Part shown: one piece after another, positions 51,401 to 63,542 of the stretch
Numbering within the stretch: position 1 is the stretch's first letter
Layout: each line of letters starts with the position of its first letter
Assembly: GCA_000697475.1 (NCBI GenBank)
Contig: JNEU01001006.1
Span: forward strand, 1 to 64,000
Source of the DNA: Lichtheimia corymbifera B2541
Taxonomy: Eukaryota > Mucoromycota > Mucoromycetes > Mucorales > Lichtheimiaceae
Reading direction: 5' to 3'
DNA length: 64,000 nt
Notes under the pieces: model-generated
The model's database searches: none
Told to the model about the DNA's origin: nothing
What the model saw: only the letters and a program-made list of their open reading frames with translations
Made by a program: the position numbers and the translations under genes

Positions 51401-54400
51401 ATTACTCTCTTTAAGAACTCTACGGATGGCCAACCGGTGACGCCTGATACTTTGTTACCCATTCTGGAATATCCGCTACGAACAATCGCTTTTTCAGCAC
51501 AAATCAGAGCAGGTGTTTGGGTGAGAAATGGATATGGTATCCGAAATCAGGTAAGATTTAGAAGGTGGCAAGTTTATACGATAGTGAAACTCATCCACTT
51601 GAGGATATTTAGGCGCACCATTATCGTGATATATCTTTGCGGGAGAATACCTATGATGCCGATGTCTTTTTGCTCCAAGTTGGTTTTGCCACGATTGATC
51701 CCGACAAGCTCTTGGTCACATTGATGGATCGATTTGGATTATACAGCTGGTTTAATGGAGAGCGGAGCCATCCTCTCTATGATACCACTCAAACGACCTT
51801 TATGGTGGAAGAGCTTTTGAATCTGTTGATCGTTTGTGCCAGCGAACAAGCCAATGTTACTGGTATGGCAGTGGAGCAGCGAATCCGACGAGAGATCATC
51901 CACAACCTATGCCTCGGCCCTGTTACATTTTCAGAGTTGATCAGGAGGATACCTGAACGATTGCATGAACATGCTGCCTTTGATCACGTGCTTTCTCAAG
52001 TCGGTGACTATAAAGCACCAATTGGTATCAACGATGCTGGATCTTATCGATTGAAGGACGAATGCTATAATGAAGTCGACCCATATTTCTACCACTACAG
52101 CCGCAACAATCGTGAGGAAGCTGTAGCCATTCTTAAAGAGCGCTGGAACAAACAACACGATGGCAACAAATTCTTTGTCACGCCACGAGTGCCACAGTTA
52201 CAAAATGGTCCCTTTTCCTTCTTGGGCGATTTTCTGCAATCAAAGGTGTTTACACAGATGATGGCATATGCACTTTGGAATATTCGCTTGGGAGGCAGCC
52301 ATAAGAGTGACACCAACCTGGATCAAGCATTGTACTTGATTATGCTCGCTCTGACGGATAACAACCATCGACAACCTACCAACAGCACGAATGAACGTGG
52401 AGGTTTCTATGAGTTTGTGTGTGCACACTATTTCCCATTTTCCGAGAATGATCAATCGGAGGAGCTTTCTTTGCTTGATATTCTTTTCCAGTTGCGGGAC
52501 GACGAAGAGAATTACAAGGAGATTCATGCACAATTGGATTGGATATTTGATCGACTTGAAGAGTATGGACCTGGTCGTACACGCCGTGCAACACACACTT
52601 GGAGAAATGGACGTATGAAAGAATCAGAAACCAAGAATGAGAACGGTGATGCTGCATCTGAATACCAAAAGAAAAAGCAAGCAGCACTCGAACGGCAAAA
52701 GAGAATTATGGCTCAATTTGCACAAGCACAGAGTCAATTCATGGAACAAAATGAAGGACTATACGACGAAGATGAAGATGACGAGATATTGAATGGCGCC
52801 AATGATGCGTCACAGCACCCTGTTGATGATGGAACGATTACAAGATTATGTGCCTACCCCACCGGAACATGCATCGTATGTCAAGAGGACGTGGATGAGA
52901 AATCAGAATCTTATGGCATGCTTGGTTTGATTCAAACATCCGATATTTTACGTCAAACACCATCCCTACACGATACTGCTGTGCTATCGCATATCTGTTC
53001 TATGCAAGGAAGCCTGGATGTTGAATGGCCAGATGAACAAGCTCTTCCCGACGACTTTGATCATATCCCAGGCAAACCTGCTCAATTGCACAAAACCGGT
53101 TTATATGCATCGACTTGTGGACATCTTATGCATATTCAATGCTTTGAAGTGTATTGTACATCCATTGATTCACGCCACTCTTCTCAACTCACGAGAAATC
53201 AACCCGAGAATCGAACACGCAATGAATTCATGTGTCCTTTGTGCAAGTCGCTTGGCAACATTCTGCTCCCTATTTATTGGAAAGGCCGAATGGAGGAATT
53301 CCCGGGAGTTATACAACAACATGATGACAGCGACTATTCATCATTCCTGCAGTCTCAAGTACAATCGGGTGCTGATCGCATCAAGCAGGCAGTGATCAAT
53401 CGAGCACAACGACGACGCACTAGTGGAGGAAGTAAACTGAAGGAAGCTCTCAATACCTACGTGGTTCCCTATCTTCGAACAGTACAGGGCGAAAGTTCCT
53501 CTGATGATTGGTTGGGTTTTCGTGGACCTATCTTTAGCAGTGATTCTGCCTCTGGAGGACAACAAGATGCCACGGCTGCTGCTACAATGGATACGACCTC
53601 CTTTACTGAGACTCGATGGAACGTATTTGATCGAGACTTGTTGCATGGCACCACCTTTGACAACTATTCAACAATTTCACAAATGTACACGCGACTCTTT
53701 GATGTCTTATCGATTATTTATCGAGGGTTGTGCAACGATGAGACGATGCAGGAGATGTCTTCCAATGTCAAGAGCATTGATTTATTATGGGGCTTGGTTG
53801 GCTACACTATTACCAGCGTAGAGATTGCAGCACGTGGATCCAAACGACCCGAAGCTTTACAGCCTGAAGACACGGACACCTTGTTTGATCAAATACCCGC
53901 TCAAACACGAATGCTACTGCGGATACTTTGTGATAGCGTTTTGGGCTATACGCATGTGATGTGCCAGCAGAATGGATCCTCATCAACCACGGGCCCTACT
54001 CCCAACCAGGTCAACTCACGTGTTCACTTGTATGCATTATCACGACTTCGGCAAATATTCCCAGATGTGCGCCTTGATGATCTTGTTGAAATGCACGGAC
54101 TTAGCTATGACAGAATGCTCTTATGCGACAATCCACCTCTGCTACAGGATGACCCATTCATGATCTTATCCGAGCTCACATTCCACGGCATTCGCTTCAC
54201 AAAGATGAACACACACGCTATGATCCGAGTGCTTTTATTGGCTGAAATCACAAAGACGGTGGTAGCCATTGTTCAGGACCAGCTCAAGTCAATGAGTGAG
54301 AATGATGAGGCCACAACGACAACCATGACTGATAGCGATGACACAACACCTGCATCTCCAAACGTCAAGCATTTTTGCATGTTTGTAATGCAGCACTTGA

Positions 54401-55362
54401 ATTTCTCAGAGACGGAAGCCAATCGCGTGTTCGATTTGATAAGCGCTGCCAAATTGCAAGCATTGATCCAGTCATTTGCACTACCCTTCTTAAGACGCAC
54501 GCTCATTTTGATGATTGTACGACATGGTTACATTGTGAATGGGCGACCTCCTGTGGAAGATGCCAACACCAATGAATTCGATCGATTATTGAATTTGCTA
54601 TGCCTCCCAAGCCTCGACGAATTGATTCGATTGGATCTAGATAGCCAGCTGGTGGCCGCATGGTGCGAGCAGCATGTATCAGAATCAAGCCGAGAATTGC
54701 AATTGCATCAACAAGCAGCGGCGATGATGGATACCAATGCTGCTGCAAGGCTCGTTGATATTGCTTTGGATACACCCACACCACTCTATTTACTACCTCT
54801 CCCACGCCGATTCGAACGATTGATTGACGAAAGCATGCGAAGGATATGCGCAAAATGTGGCACTATTCCAACCGACCCTTCTATTTGCTTATTGTGTGGC
54901 ACCTTTGTTTGCACACAAAGCTTCTGCTGTGCTGATGGCGAATACGGTGAATGCAATTTGCATAGCTTCGAGTAAGTATCCATGACCGGCAACATACGCA
55001 CTATGCACATCACGCTGATTCAATTTCTTGTGTATAGATGTGGTGGTGAGATTGGTATCTTCTTATCGGTCAAACGCTGTGTGCTTATTCTTTTGCATAA
55101 TGACAACGGCTGGTTCATGAATGCACCCTATCTGGATTCCCATGGCGAGGTCGATCTGGGCTTACGGTAAGGATTGGTTCTTTGTTCTGCGAATGGGGTA
55201 TAAAAGTACTTATACAATGGATATAGGCGTGGTAAACCCCAGTACCTTAGTCTCAAGCGGTATGCCGAACTTCGCAAGTTGTGGCTCCAACACAATATCC
55301 CTGTATACGTTGCAAGGCAAATCGAAGCCAACTTTGATGTAGGCGGATGGACAACTTTGTAA
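48425..55362 (+). CDS. UBR1: N-recognin E3 ubiquitin ligase UBR1
   Basis: RING ubiquitin ligase of the N-degron pathway; recognises proteins by destabilising N-termini. Seven exons (48425-48897, 48961-49588, 49669-50434, 50496-51550, 51613-54971, 55038-55166, 55227-55362) give 2181 aa. The UBR box (from about residue 143: QCGHVFRKGEPVYRCR then TCGLDDTCVFCSRCFHATQH, GCCDCGDPEAW) is followed by an acidic Ser-rich linker, helical scaffold, RING near residues 1393-1515 (CIVC...CGHLMHIQCF...CPLC) and the C-terminal UBR autoinhibitory domain (CAKCGTI...CLLCGTFVC to NFDVGGWTTL). All junctions close in frame. Intron 1, inside the UBR box, has no usable GT or GC donor: conserved Cys spacing demands a break at AG followed by gaaagt. 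Confidence 0.95.
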
Positions 55363-56220
55363 ACTATACTCCTTGCATTTCCATTTCATTATCCACCATA
55401 CATGCATTCTTTGTTCTCCAATGCCAATACTGCATTAAAAGCAACCATTTCCTTTTCAATTGCAACTTACATTTGTTTTCAACGAAGCAATCGATGGTTT
55501 TTCATTGAGTGATCTTGCTAATATGTATATGTTTGATGAGTGCTCTACAATGCTTCTTATGCCCTAAATGATTAGTATATTCACGACTGAAGCAGTGTTT
55601 TGCTGAAATGTGACCAGCGATGATTGTTTTGTCGACATTGACTAGGTGGATTTGATCTATAATGACCCGATCATATTGGCGGTACCTATTTACGAACGCA
55701 ACCGCAACCAGCAGGACATCGATTTCGGATATCATCGACTAGTCAACGAGAGTTTTGTATGTTAAAATGCCCTCATTGTTAACCGGTGCTGGACCATATC
55801 CAAAGTCATTGGCAGCGTTATCGACTCTATCTTGTTTAAGATGACCCACCAGTATATCAGTGAACCCTTTGTATATCCCAGCTATAACACATTATGGTTG
55901 GCATGCTGGTCCCCATTATATGCAACCATCCTTATACTACGCGAACATGATGTTTTTAATGGCCAACAATGAGCACATAGGCATAAATAAGTAATAGGAT
56001 ACTTCATGCATGATAATAAAGGTCAATTAACAGGCGATATATAAACTCTCATTGATACTTGCCAGGTAGCGAGCTCTTTATGATACAGTATATGTATACA
56101 ATCGGATGGAGGAAAGAGACGTGCGATAATGTGGTTGACGAGGTGTGCACATGTGCATACTATAGGTGAGGATCAATCATGCATTTCTCCACCAATAGGA
56201 TTGATCCTTCAAGCCCCCTC
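55363..56220. other. Intergenic, no gene seen
   Basis: Downstream flank of UBR1, with only short open frames. It marks the left edge of a gene-poor, repeat-containing interval reaching 58.8 kb. Confidence 0.4.
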
Positions 56221-56221
56221 C

Positions 56222-56550
56222 GAGGCTTACCTTTTCACCTGTTACACGAACACGCCCCTCTTCTTATTTGCCTCTATCAGAGTTTATACCTGACAATGAA
56301 CAAAGGCCACCTATCATATAGCTTGATGGTTACAGCATATGTAAAATATAAAGATGCCCATAACTAAAAATTCTACAATGAAATGTGGGGTCTTCAATCG
56401 AACAAAGTTGCGCGGCATCTTTATGTTTTACATATGATGTAGCCATGATGCTGTATGAAAGGTGTGTTTTGTTCATTGTCAAGTAGCTAGAGCGCAATAG
56501 AGCCAAAGATGCAGAGAGGCGTTTTCGTGTACCTGAGCCAAGAGGTCCCG
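56222..56550. repeat. Large inverted repeat (fold-back element)
   Basis: Left arm about 56222-56363 and right arm about 56408-56550 are imperfect reverse complements, with a spacer of about 45 bases. The best-matched core pairs tgacaatgaacaaag (left, about 56291) with its complement near 56474-56484, and gcatatgtaaaatataaaga with ctttatgttttacatatgat. Both arms encode similar short peptides (MNKGHLSYSLM and MNKTHLSYSIM), a consequence of the symmetry. It could be a MITE-like or fold-back transposon, or the source of a hairpin RNA. Confidence 0.75.
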
Positions 56551-56589
56551 ACTGACGGGTCAATCAATGCATGAATGGTGTTATATAAC

Positions 56590-57570
56590 TCGTTAGTTCA
56601 TCGTCAGACGCTCCCATTCAAAATGCTTATAGTGAAGCATGTTGTTTTATTTGAATGAAGTTGATCAGTACGTCCTAGCGAACCTTCTGACAAACTTTCA
56701 CAATGGAGGTGGACAATCTCGCGGGCGTGCACTATACACCCTACCTGCGTTCCGGCATTTGGACCGTCGATATGTAAAAACATCATAATGAAGCTTGCGG
56801 TTTTTAAATGAATGAAGATGATCAGCATTTCCCAGCGGATCTTGTGACCAAGTTTCAAGTTCAAGGTGACCAATCCCAAGGTGATTCATACTGTTTGCCA
56901 TTTCATGAATTTGGACGGTTACGGGATTTCCGTCGGTTATAATCAATCACCCATTACACCCTCCCATTCAAGATTTTCGAATGAAGCATGAGGTCTTTAT
57001 GAGAAAGAAACTGATCAGCATGTCTGCGAGCACCTTGTGTGAAAGTTTCATCTTTGAGCAAGGGAATCTAGAGTCATGGGGCCGTCCAACCTACATATAT
57101 TCACATCCGTTCATCGTCGGACGCTCCCATTTTATTTCTCACAATGAAGCCTGCGACTTTTATTTGAATGGAGTTGATCAGCATGTCGAAGCCCAGCGCC
57201 CTGACCAAGTTTCACGATGGTGGTGGACAACCGCGGGGATGTGCACTATGCACCCTACTTGCGTTCCATCCTTCCATCATCTCCCCTATACTTGGGCCGT
57301 CCGATTCATAAAATATCATAATGAAGTATGCGGTTTTTAAATGAATGGAGTTGATCAGCATGACTCAGAGAACCTGCTTACCAAGTTTCAAGTTCAAAGT
57401 GGGCAATCCCAAGATAATTCATAATGTATCGATAAATCATAAATCCGGCGCGTACCCCATTTCCGACCGTCCATAGTAAACCCCACATTATACCCTCCCA
57501 TTCAAAATCTTCAAATGAAGCGTGGGTTCTTTATTAAGACAAAGTTGATCAGCATGACCAAGAGCATATT
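56590..57570 (+). repeat. Tandem array within dispersed repeat copy B
   Basis: Six diverged units each carry a core like gaagnntgnggtttttaaat followed by gaatgnagttgatcagcatg, at about 56632, 56788, 56981, 57143, 57320 and 57514. Spacings of about 156, 193, 162, 177 and 194 bases suggest alternating unit types, i.e. a higher-order repeat near 350 bp. Each unit also includes accaagtttcaagttc-like and cctcccattcaaa-like blocks. Copy A at 15.69-16.08 kb shows three units with similar spacing. Confidence 0.75.
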
Positions 57571-58720
57571 GTGTGCAAGTTTGAGGTCAAGGTGAATTAT
57601 CGCAAGATCATGGATCAATTTGCAGTGTGCATGAATATGCCTGGCAGCTCAACCAACTTAATTTCCAGCTCTTCCACTCCCCAGCTTCTTCCTCTTCCTC
57701 CCATTCTCAACTGTTGTCCCATTCAACTACAACTACCACCATGCGAACGATTGTCCTGCTTCAACCCATCATGTCAATCCAGCAGTTCTCAAAATCCGAT
57801 TGTCTTTGACTGAATGGCAAGCCCATGGCATACATACGGCGTTCTCGTCACTCTACTACTACAACACACTCTTTTGCACGCTCCTCTGCCACAATCATAT
57901 GTAACAGCATTCCATTCCAGCAAATGCCATTAGCAAGCTCTTCGTTGTCTCGAATCGCGTTCTTTACTTGCAGCAACCTGGCTTACAGCCTTTGTTACGT
58001 GGACAGCAGATAGTCATTGAATAGAAGCAGCTTTATTTACGTGTAGCAACTTGTTTCAATACATACGACTTCTTATGAATATGATATGGATAAGGGTGGA
58101 TGTGGATGGAATGGGAGGATGTGGGTATATACAACGCATGAAAAAGGAGCTTTGTTCATTGTATTCATTGTCAACTGGTATCAGCACTATTCAATGGCAT
58201 GGCAGCTATTATCATCATCCTTTTTGGAACCTGTGAACCATGTACAAAACCATCATCATCCAGATCCATGCTTTGACACTCTATGTAAACAATTCGCCAC
58301 CTCACATCGATCCACTCATCTTTGCACAAGCTCACGCTAACGTCCCAAATCTATGCATCTCCCCCAATTAGAGCAATTTGCTGTACCTCTCAATCTATTT
58401 CTTGTTTGTGATGTTTGGATTAAAGCGTTACTTTACTTTAGCGGATACGAATTGTGTTGACAACCATTGGTTTCTATAGTGAGAGACCTTCCTTTTTTAT
58501 GAGTTGGATCTCGTCGTGTGTGGGTATTTGATGCATTGCATTATAAGAGACGATGGTTTGGTAGTTTCAGGATTGTGAGAGTACACCCACTTGTAAGCAA
58601 AAGGAAAAACAGAGGTCTTATTGATCCAATGTGTCCTGTGATTAGCTCTTGTCATAACGTCATAACACACGATCCTTGGTCCTTTATTGGGATACACGGG
58701 TAAAGTGGTCAACTCTCATA
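57570..58720 (+). repeat. Dispersed degenerate repeat, copy B (right part)
   Basis: Matches 16.2-17.1 kb in order: a block with cccattcaactacaactacc, then gattgtcctgcttcaaccca, cacgctcctctgccac, gaagcagctttatttacgtg and a TTGGATTAAAG-type block, through to a cacttgtaa near 58588. Identity is patchy (base changes and indels), so the copies are old. No shared open frame is preserved. Confidence 0.7.
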
Positions 58721-58865
58721 CTAGGATTAGGATCGATGTTGTAACATTATGCACCAACCAAAGCCAAAAACTGATCTACGCGCTCACATAAAAGGTTTAT
58801 TCTTGGGAGCTATTACACTCTACGTGAACAGCAACGCATGTGATATATTGCTGGTTATATAATGT

Positions 58866-60977
58866 TTAGATGGGGATGGCATCGGTTCTTTCCACGAGAC
58901 GAATGTCACACATGGGAGGCTGCATAACAAGTCCAGCATCCCGAGCGCCTTCAAGTGTGGGATACACAGGTTTGCCTTGATCATCCAATTTGGGCTTGAT
59001 GACAGCCTTGGCAAACAAGCGAGTCAACACATAAAACATTTCGGATTCGGCCTAATCATGTAAAGAGGCATATAAGCAATGGATCCTTTCTTTAGCTTCT
59101 CGCTTTAATACATACCAAATAGATGCCTGGGCAAATACGTCTACACATAGTCATAAAAAAAGTGTTAATGTATCGAGGCATACATGATGAATGTTGACAT
59201 CACATACCTTCCCCATCCAAAGTTATACTGGTCACGGTTATCAATACCAGAGTTGGCAGAAGAAGACATGGTCTTGATATTATTCATGAAACGCTCAGGG
59301 ATAAATTTGTCGGGATCAGAGAAAGCATCAGGGTTTTGATGCATAGCATGCATATTGCTGGCCATCACAGTGCCCTTAGGAATATAGTAGCCGCGAGTCT
59401 CCACTACATGACATTAAGCCAAAGATAAAATTAGTCATCCCTCTCTCCTTGTATCCATCCAAATGAATCATTTACCATCGTCAGTGGCTTGATGAAGAAC
59501 GCCGAAATGGGTGGTGGGTCGGAAACGGATACATTCTTTTTGTACAGAGATGAGATATGGGAAGTTGTCACGTTCGGAAAATGTGGGGTATCGCTTGTGT
59601 GTCGAAATAAAGGCATCAACCTCGGCACGAAGACGCTCTTGCACATCGGGATGATGGCAAAGGATTGACATGAACCAAGCCAATGTCACTGCGGTTGTAT
59701 CAGCACCACCACCAATAATGTCATCTGCGCAATATCATCCATGAGCATATACTGCATCATCCACGAGGTAAGCTATTATGGATAAGACTTACTCAAAGTA
59801 ACCAAGATGGTATAATCATCGATGTCCTCATCATCCTTGTATTCATACAACCATTTGGCCAAGCATTCCTTGCCGCTGTCAAGCGATTCTTTGATAAGTC
59901 GACGCAAAAGTGGGGTGCGTTCTTTTTCGATATAGTTGTTCAATCGGCTCTTTTTGCGATAGATAACATCCATCACTGAAAGAATTGGAAGGAAGGAGCT
60001 CATATCTTCAGCGGGACCAGCGAATTTCATGCCACGATCGATGACATGGATCATATCTCGGAAAAGCGGGTCTCTGGGTGATTCAGCTCGCATACCCAAG
60101 CTGGCTTGCATAATCACATTCATAGATGAAAATTGGAGAGGCTTAACCAAATCCACGCTACCATTGGCTAACGAAGCACTCAACAAATACTTGACGATAT
60201 AATCGGCTTCTTGGGTCATAACATCGCTTAAACGTTCGACATTCTTAGGAGCAAGCACTTCCAAAGCTTTAAAGAAACGATGTCAGAAATCCATTTTATG
60301 TGTATACTCATTATCTTACATACCAGCTGTTCTTGTTTTTTTCCAACGTTTGCCTGGATTAGGGAATGCCACACCTCTGGATCACAAAATGGCGCGTGAG
60401 TCTGTGCGTTGCAATATACACAATCTCGTTGTCTCTCTTACCGTTGGCCTGGTGCATAATATTGATGGCTGTATAACTGCCAAGGGCGACCTGAAGTGAC
60501 ACTGCCTTTGGTACTGAAAAGTTCATGTGCAATATAAGGATCGCTAATCATCACCCAGGATTGAACACCAAAATTAACACGAATGATCGGACCTATAGGA
60601 TAATGATCGCTGTTTAATAAAGACTGCCATTTTGTCGGGTCCTCCTATACTACTTGCCATATTTCTTATGCCATTCGGTTATTTTGAGGGCAGGCAACTC
60701 TCCCATGGCAAGCAAATGTCCTATTCAATATTGTGTGTTAGGGTATTTAAAGGTGAATGGCTACCAAATAATACACACCAAAGTATGGGACTGAGCCCTC
60801 AGGTACCGTGGGCACTTCCTTCAAGCCATTAGGAACAGCAGATTTCGATTTACGCAAAGCATAGGCTGTATATAGTGCGACACTGGTTGCTGCTGCAATA
60901 CCAACAATCGGCTTGAGCTGTTCCTTGTTGGCATTGACAGCCGATCCAACAGAGTCGATGATCTTGTTGAAATCCAT
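58866..60977 (-). CDS. Cytochrome P450 monooxygenase
   Basis: Membrane-anchored haem monooxygenase of 531 aa in nine exons: 60779-60977, 60658-60720, 60442-60592, 60324-60376, 59793-60266, 59476-59724, 59208-59403, 59116-59140, 58866-59051. An N-terminal anchor (LKPIVGIAAATSVALYTAYA) precedes the P450 fold: I-helix GGGADTT, K-helix ECIR (ExxR) with FRPTTHFGV, the PERF motif (FIPERF) and the haem loop FGWGRRICPG, whose Cys is split between exons 7 and 8 by an intron. Intron 2 uses a GC donor (TATG then gcaagt). It resembles P450s abundant in Mucoromycota (CYP509-like), but that family label is a guess and the substrate is unknown. Confidence 0.93.
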
Positions 60978-61843
60978 GTATGTTGGGGAAAATGTGTAGT
61001 GAAGAGTGTAAAGGAGTGGAAAGGCGGAAAGAGAGATGTATTTTCCTCGTGCCGAAGTGTGGGTTGTTTGGCAAACGACGTCGGTGTAACATCCACTCAA
61101 GGTGGGCAATTTAGATTCAGCCTCCACAAAGCATTTGAACCATCTCACTTGACACATGCTTGCAGCTTGATTATAAAACGAGAATCAAAGTTCGATGGAT
61201 GAGTGGTTTTTTTCTCATGAAGGATGGTTGAGGTGCATCCCTATAATATCGCATTCACTGGTACAGCAATGTGACTCTTCGTCATGGTGTATGCTGTTGT
61301 CAATGGTGGTAGCACATACGCGCAAATAAATACCGGTAGCACGGGCAGACCAGACTCCATGGAGAAGGTGTTACAACACAAAAGCAGAATTGACATTTGT
61401 AAACACTTTTGCCATGATGCGCCCACTTTCATGACATCTGCGGACCAATCTCGAATTTCAAAGTCCACCTACGTAGATCATCAATGCACCATTGTTGCCC
61501 TGTGCTGCTGGCTCTTTGTCTTTCCCCATACAATGCCGCCAGTCGATGAGAAGCATTTAATAATCAAACAAGGCTACAATCACCATTGTCATACAAATCC
61601 CATTCATGCAATAAGTCCGCCTTTGCCTCTGCATAGGGGATACACTTTTAGCAGCGATCGATTAGTAATACTTGCTGCATACATAGCCACCTTTCTTCTA
61701 TAAATGTTTCTAATCATGCATGCCATTGGACTTGGGCTTAATCATCCGCTTCTGGAACAATGGAATGATTGGTCAGCAATCATGCAACGATTGGCCAGTG
61801 CGAATGACACCATCCAACCACCTAACGCATGCCATACCTTTGG
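60978..61843. other. Divergent intergenic region, P450 / glutaredoxin
   Basis: A 139-codon open frame on + (61284-61703) and antisense frames lack domains, starts with context or splicing support; I treat the stretch as promoter DNA of the two diverging genes. Confidence 0.4.
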
Positions 61844-61850
61844 TATATAA
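61844..61850 (+). promoter_or_regulatory. TATA box of glutaredoxin gene
   Basis: Perfect tatataa about 55 bases before the glutaredoxin start codon, in a good position for a fungal core promoter. Confidence 0.55.
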
Positions 61851-61904
61851 ACCCCATCACCATGAGCTTGTTTACTCTTACTCTCGGTATACTTTCAATA
61901 TATC

Positions 61905-62336
61905 ATGTCTTTTATAAAGCAAGGGGTTATCCAACTAGTCAAAAACACTATTGCTGACAACCGCGTTGTGGTATGTTGCTGTGTGGCACGAGTATTGTTA
62001 TGTCGTCAAACGATGAACCAAGAACTCACATATTTATCCTTGTAGGTTTTTAGCAAGACGTGGTGTCCTTTCAGCCAAAAAGCAAAAAAGTTCCTCGACG
62101 ACTCGAATATCCCATATCACCCCATTGAGCTTGATATACGACAAGATGGCGCAGACATTCAACAAGCACTTTACGATCTCACTGGCCAAAAGACAGTGCC
62201 AAATATATTTATTGACAAGACACATATTGGAGGATACGTTGATTTAAGGAAAGCCTTTCGATCGCAAACCCTCTTGGATGCTACATTAAAGGAAACGAGA
62301 AGTTCCTGCAATACATTATCATCATCATCATCATAA
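61905..62336 (+). CDS. GRX: Glutaredoxin with single-cysteine CPFS site
   Basis: Thioredoxin-fold oxidoreductase of 118 aa from exons 61905-61970 and 62046-62336 (GT...TAG intron of 75 nt). It begins MSFIKQGVIQLVKNTIADNR; exon 2 starts VFSKTWCPFSQKAKKF. The family's cis-Pro motif is present (KTVPNIFID), as is the GSH-binding IGGYVDL. The active site CPFS has only the first Cys, unlike dithiol CPYC enzymes and differing from CGFS iron-sulfur glutaredoxins, so a monothiol glutathione-dependent role is likely. It has no obvious signal peptide. A short poly-Ser tail (encoded by tca repeats) ends the protein. Confidence 0.9.
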
Positions 62337-62385
62337 TACCACCATTGCATATCGAATAAAAGTGTAGCTCAAAGTAGTCCAATTT

Positions 62386-63150
62386 TTAATAAGGATTGAA
62401 AAACTTGCAATTATCAGTAGTATGGCTATCAATGGTGCGGCAATCTCGACAATTAGCGGCGTATTGGTATGTTAAAGCTTCAAAGGGGAAATAGGTGTCA
62501 TAAGCAGCAATGTATGCCGTGCCTCGTTCCATGTCCTTTTGTGGTATATAGTGATCTCCTTCAATCAATACGACGACTGAGCCTTGATAGACATCTTCAT
62601 CTTCACCCAATAATTCAGGGAATGCGTCAAGCACCAAGGGTGGCGGGTGGACACCAACTTCTTGATCCTGCTTCCAGCTACGAAAGAGTGTACGGATTGA
62701 TCGGCGTATCTTGAATGCTGCTGTCATGGGCAGATCATCATCGGATGTTGTCACTGGCAGGCCTTGAAAACGCATAATCATGTATGAACCAGCAGCGTTG
62801 GATCGAATGGCAGGTACGACAGTAACCGGATGCTGTTCAGCAGCAGTAATCATATCAGCTGGAAGCCTGACCCCTCGTTTCAATGCCAATAGACGCGACT
62901 TTTCCGGTGTAAATGCCACTTCCAATGACACCCATGCCTTCTCTTCTTCATTATAGTCCCCAGGTGTCAATCCTCGGATCGCCATGGATGTGTTGCCACT
63001 GAATTGCCGTCGTAGGATCTGCGAAGCTTCCTTGACATTGGCGACATTGGTATAGAAGTCGTAGATCACAGTTGGGCGGTTGGACACCCACCAAGGTCGA
63101 AAACGGTCATCGCGAGCAAGTTGATAGTGTTTGAGAGGTGGAGGTTCCAT
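62386..63150 (-). CDS. Uncharacterised protein with zinc-knuckle-like C-terminus
   Basis: Intron-less 254-aa frame, MEPPPLKHYQLARDDRFRPW onward. The middle looks like a folded alpha/beta domain (VIYDFYTNVANVKEASQIL is reminiscent of an RRM-like start). The C-terminus contains CRDCRTIDSHTTDNC, a CX2CX5HX4C array close to a CCHC zinc knuckle. Gag-like or LINE ORF1 proteins show this combination of RNA-binding-like domain plus C-terminal knuckle, so a transposon origin or domesticated gag is possible. No reverse transcriptase lies nearby in the window, and the gene sits between ordinary genes. Function not assigned. Confidence 0.6.
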   Translation of the reverse strand: MEPPPLKHYQLARDDRFRPWWVSNRPTVIYDFYTNVANVKEASQILRRQFSGNTSMAIRGLTPGDYNEEEKAWVSLEVAFTPEKSRLLALKRGVRLPADMITAAEQHPVTVVPAIRSNAAGSYMIMRFQGLPVTTSDDDLPMTAAFKIRRSIRTLFRSWKQDQEVGVHPPPLVLDAFPELLGEDEDVYQGSVVVLIEGDHYIPQKDMERGTAYIAAYDTYFPFEALTYQYAANCRDCRTIDSHTTDNCKFFNPY

Positions 63151-63542
63151 GGCTCAGGTGTCAAAAGTCGTCGGGCCGAGAAAGTGGTGCATTCATTCAG
63201 CTCGCTGCATAAGAAGGCATCAGATAGATCACATGCTCTGATTTGATCTTTTACTATAGCGTACTTAGAGTTATACACTGCTTTTTCATAATAATAAAGA
63301 TAGTCTAATACCATTGATGAAGAGAAATAAACGGATACTACTACTACTGCTACTGCTGACCAAGAAGATGTATTCTAATCAATATGCCATGAAGCAATAA
63401 CGACTATAACAAAAGAAAGATCACAAAGTTGGAATACAATGGATTGGTAAAAACGAAAAAGAAGAAGAAGAAAAAAGACTTTATCAAGTAGACTCATTGG
63501 TATCCGGGGGGGTTAAAAGTGGCATCATGGGGGTTGTAAGAA
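63151..63542. other. Intergenic, no gene seen
   Basis: Spacer between two minus-strand genes; A-rich and GAA-rich near 63455-63475, with a g-run at 63507. It should hold the promoter of the zinc-knuckle gene and the 3' end of the casein kinase gene. Confidence 0.4.

Noticed and set aside
61284..61703. 139-codon open frame on + strand between P450 and glutaredoxin
   Set aside because: No domain, biased composition or splice support, and an antisense frame overlaps it; it lies where two promoters are expected.
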